From positions 1 to 23,934 of IMG/VR virus record IMGVR_UViG_3300030333_006068: a DNA stretch of 23,934 nt; one strand, 5' to 3'. This stretch comes from a virus. The notes below the pieces were generated by a model. It had not been told where the DNA came from, ran no database searches, and was given only the letters and a program-made list of their open reading frames with translations. The position numbers and the translations under genes are program-made. Positions 22,787 through 23,934 of this stretch are shown here, piece after piece (position 1 is the stretch's first letter; every line of letters starts with the position of its first letter).

Positions 22787-23869
22787 ATGCCATTATTCAC
22801 AGGAACACAAAGAAGATACTACGACAACAGTCAGTCTATAACAGCTACAGCGGGGCAAACAGCATTTACATTTACATTTAATCCAGCTCCTGTTAATGAA
22901 TCAGATTTTGATATATTTATAGATGGAAGTGAAGTTAATCCTAATTTATATACATATAGTAATAATGTAGTAACATTTGGTAGTGGAAGAACAGCTGGTG
23001 AAGAAGTTGTTCTTAAGCAAATAATATTTAACGAATCGTTAGGTAATTATCAATATATTAAATTAATTGATATTGTTAACAATTTCTTATTTAACTATGT
23101 TGGCGAAGATAAAATAATACCTAAGGTAAAAAGAGCAGATGTAATTTTTCACGCATCAAGAGGAATTCAAGAATTTTCATATGATATATTTAGATCAGAA
23201 TTATCTCAAGAAATTGAAATACCACCTTCGTTGAAAATGAAATTACCACATGATTATGTAAACTATGTTAAATTAACATGGAAAGATTCATCTGGTATAG
23301 AAAGAATAATATATCCAGCTAGAAAAACTAGTAATCCAAAAGCTTTATTACAAGATGGTAGTTTTAATTATATATTTGGAGACAATGAGGAGCTTTTAGA
23401 AGCATCTGAATCAGATACTTGGGCTTTATTTAAAACTCAAGGAGATGGAGACGAAAGTGAATCAGATTCAAATCAAAATGCAGTAGATCAAGTATTAGCA
23501 GAAGGTAGAAGATATGGTCTAAATCCTGAGAATTCACAGGGTAATGGAATATTCTTCATAGATTCTTTAAGAGGTTACATACATTTTAGTGCTGATTTAA
23601 ACGGTAAAACAGTTATATTAAAGTATATTAGTGATAATGTTGCTACTGAAGATGACAAGATAGTACATAAATTTGCTGAGGAAGCAATGTATAAATATAT
23701 TGCTCATGCTATTTTAGCATCAAGATCATTAGTTCCTGAATATTTAGTAGCAAGATTTAAAAAAGAAAGATTTGCTGAGACTAGAAAAGCTAAATTAAGA
23801 TTATCAAATCTTAAATCAGAAGAGTTAGCTCAGGTAATGAGAAACAAGTCTAAAGTAATAAAACATTAA
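22787..23869 (+). CDS. Ring/connector protein with N-terminal fibre-like domain
   Basis: A 360-aa protein of two parts. Residues about 16-79 (SITATAGQTAFTFTFNPAPV; FDIFIDGSEV; VVTFGSGRTAGEEVVLKQI) match the small beta domain common at the start of T7-type fibres and phage appendage proteins. From about 88 the protein is a connector-type domain (YIKLIDIVNNFLFNYVGEDK; RADVIFHASRGIQEFSYDI; PHDYVNYVKLTW), ending in a basic helix. Such an N-terminal beta domain could be the docking platform for fibres on the neck. The acidic loop DGDESESDSNQNAVDQ near 224-239 interrupts the connector part. The tail-hub gene starts three bases after the stop, so the genes are cotranscribed. Confidence 0.65.
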   Translation: MPLFTGTQRRYYDNSQSITATAGQTAFTFTFNPAPVNESDFDIFIDGSEVNPNLYTYSNNVVTFGSGRTAGEEVVLKQIIFNESLGNYQYIKLIDIVNNFLFNYVGEDKIIPKVKRADVIFHASRGIQEFSYDIFRSELSQEIEIPPSLKMKLPHDYVNYVKLTWKDSSGIERIIYPARKTSNPKALLQDGSFNYIFGDNEELLEASESDTWALFKTQGDGDESESDSNQNAVDQVLAEGRRYGLNPENSQGNGIFFIDSLRGYIHFSADLNGKTVILKYISDNVATEDDKIVHKFAEEAMYKYIAHAILASRSLVPEYLVARFKKERFAETRKAKLRLSNLKSEELAQVMRNKSKVIKH

Positions 23870-23872
23870 GAT

Positions 23873-23934
23873 ATGCCAGAGATAAAACATCACTTTCGTT
23901 CAGGTAAAATGAATAAAGACCTGGATGAGAGACT
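23873..23934 (+). CDS. Tail hub / stabilisation protein, N-terminal fragment (truncated by window)
   Basis: Only 20 complete codons are visible: MPEIKHHFRSGKMNKDLDER, then a Leu codon begins. The 'K-H-x-F-x-x-G-K-M-N-K-D-x-D-E-R' phrase is the conserved start of a large tail-hub or tail-stabilisation protein (P22 gp10-like) in marine and crAss-like short-tailed phages. The gene continues beyond the window. The start ATG is three bases after the preceding stop. Confidence 0.6.
   Translation, partial: MPEIKHHFRSGKMNKDLDER

Overview
The window is a segment of a tailed bacteriophage genome, strongly A+T rich, with every convincing gene on the + strand and almost no intergenic space. The large terminase, long portal, acidic scaffold-like protein, HK97-type capsid candidate and following connector proteins look like those of short-tailed phages of (mostly marine) Bacteroidota, including crAss-like phages. 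The lack of Shine-Dalgarno sequences, with A/T-rich leaders ending in AATATGG, AAAATGG or AATTATGG, also fits a Bacteroidota host. Both inferences come from family memory and sequence style, not from a search. No integrase, lysogeny gene, replication gene, tRNA or CRISPR array was seen.

Layout. (1) 2-3651: the 3' part of a probable virion or cargo protein, a small zincin-like protein with an altered metal motif, a small coiled-coil protein and a 714-aa charged protein, probably injected or internal. (2) 3654-4058: a holin-like membrane protein. (3) 4066-7300: three fibre or attachment proteins, one with 13-residue ELNILDGVT repeats; a 14-bp hairpin closes the second. (4) 7312-12096: the oddest region. 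Two huge Thr/Ser-rich proteins (577 and 503 aa) flank a SAM-dependent methyltransferase-like gene and are followed by a probable GT-B glycosyltransferase. (5) 12155-13714: five small overlapping or closely spaced genes leading into packaging: coiled coil, conserved small protein, GroES-like tandem, possible small terminase and YkgJ-like Cys-cluster protein. (6) 13718-21162: terminase, portal, scaffold-like protein and major capsid protein, closed by a strong UUCG-loop terminator. (7) 21242-23934: head-tail connector genes and the first 62 bases of a tail-hub or stabilisation gene.

The best candidate for something undescribed is region 4. In both Thr/Ser-rich proteins the aromatic residues that begin a [YFW]-x-T unit are always separated by an even number of residues (4 to 24) over about 900 residues in all. 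That strict two-residue register implies a long beta fibre with aromatic, Thr and Lys side chains on one face, not a disordered mucin-like linker. The synonymous codons are scrambled, so selection has acted on the protein. The enclosed methyltransferase and the following glycosyltransferase suggest, as inference only, a module that builds and chemically modifies fibres.
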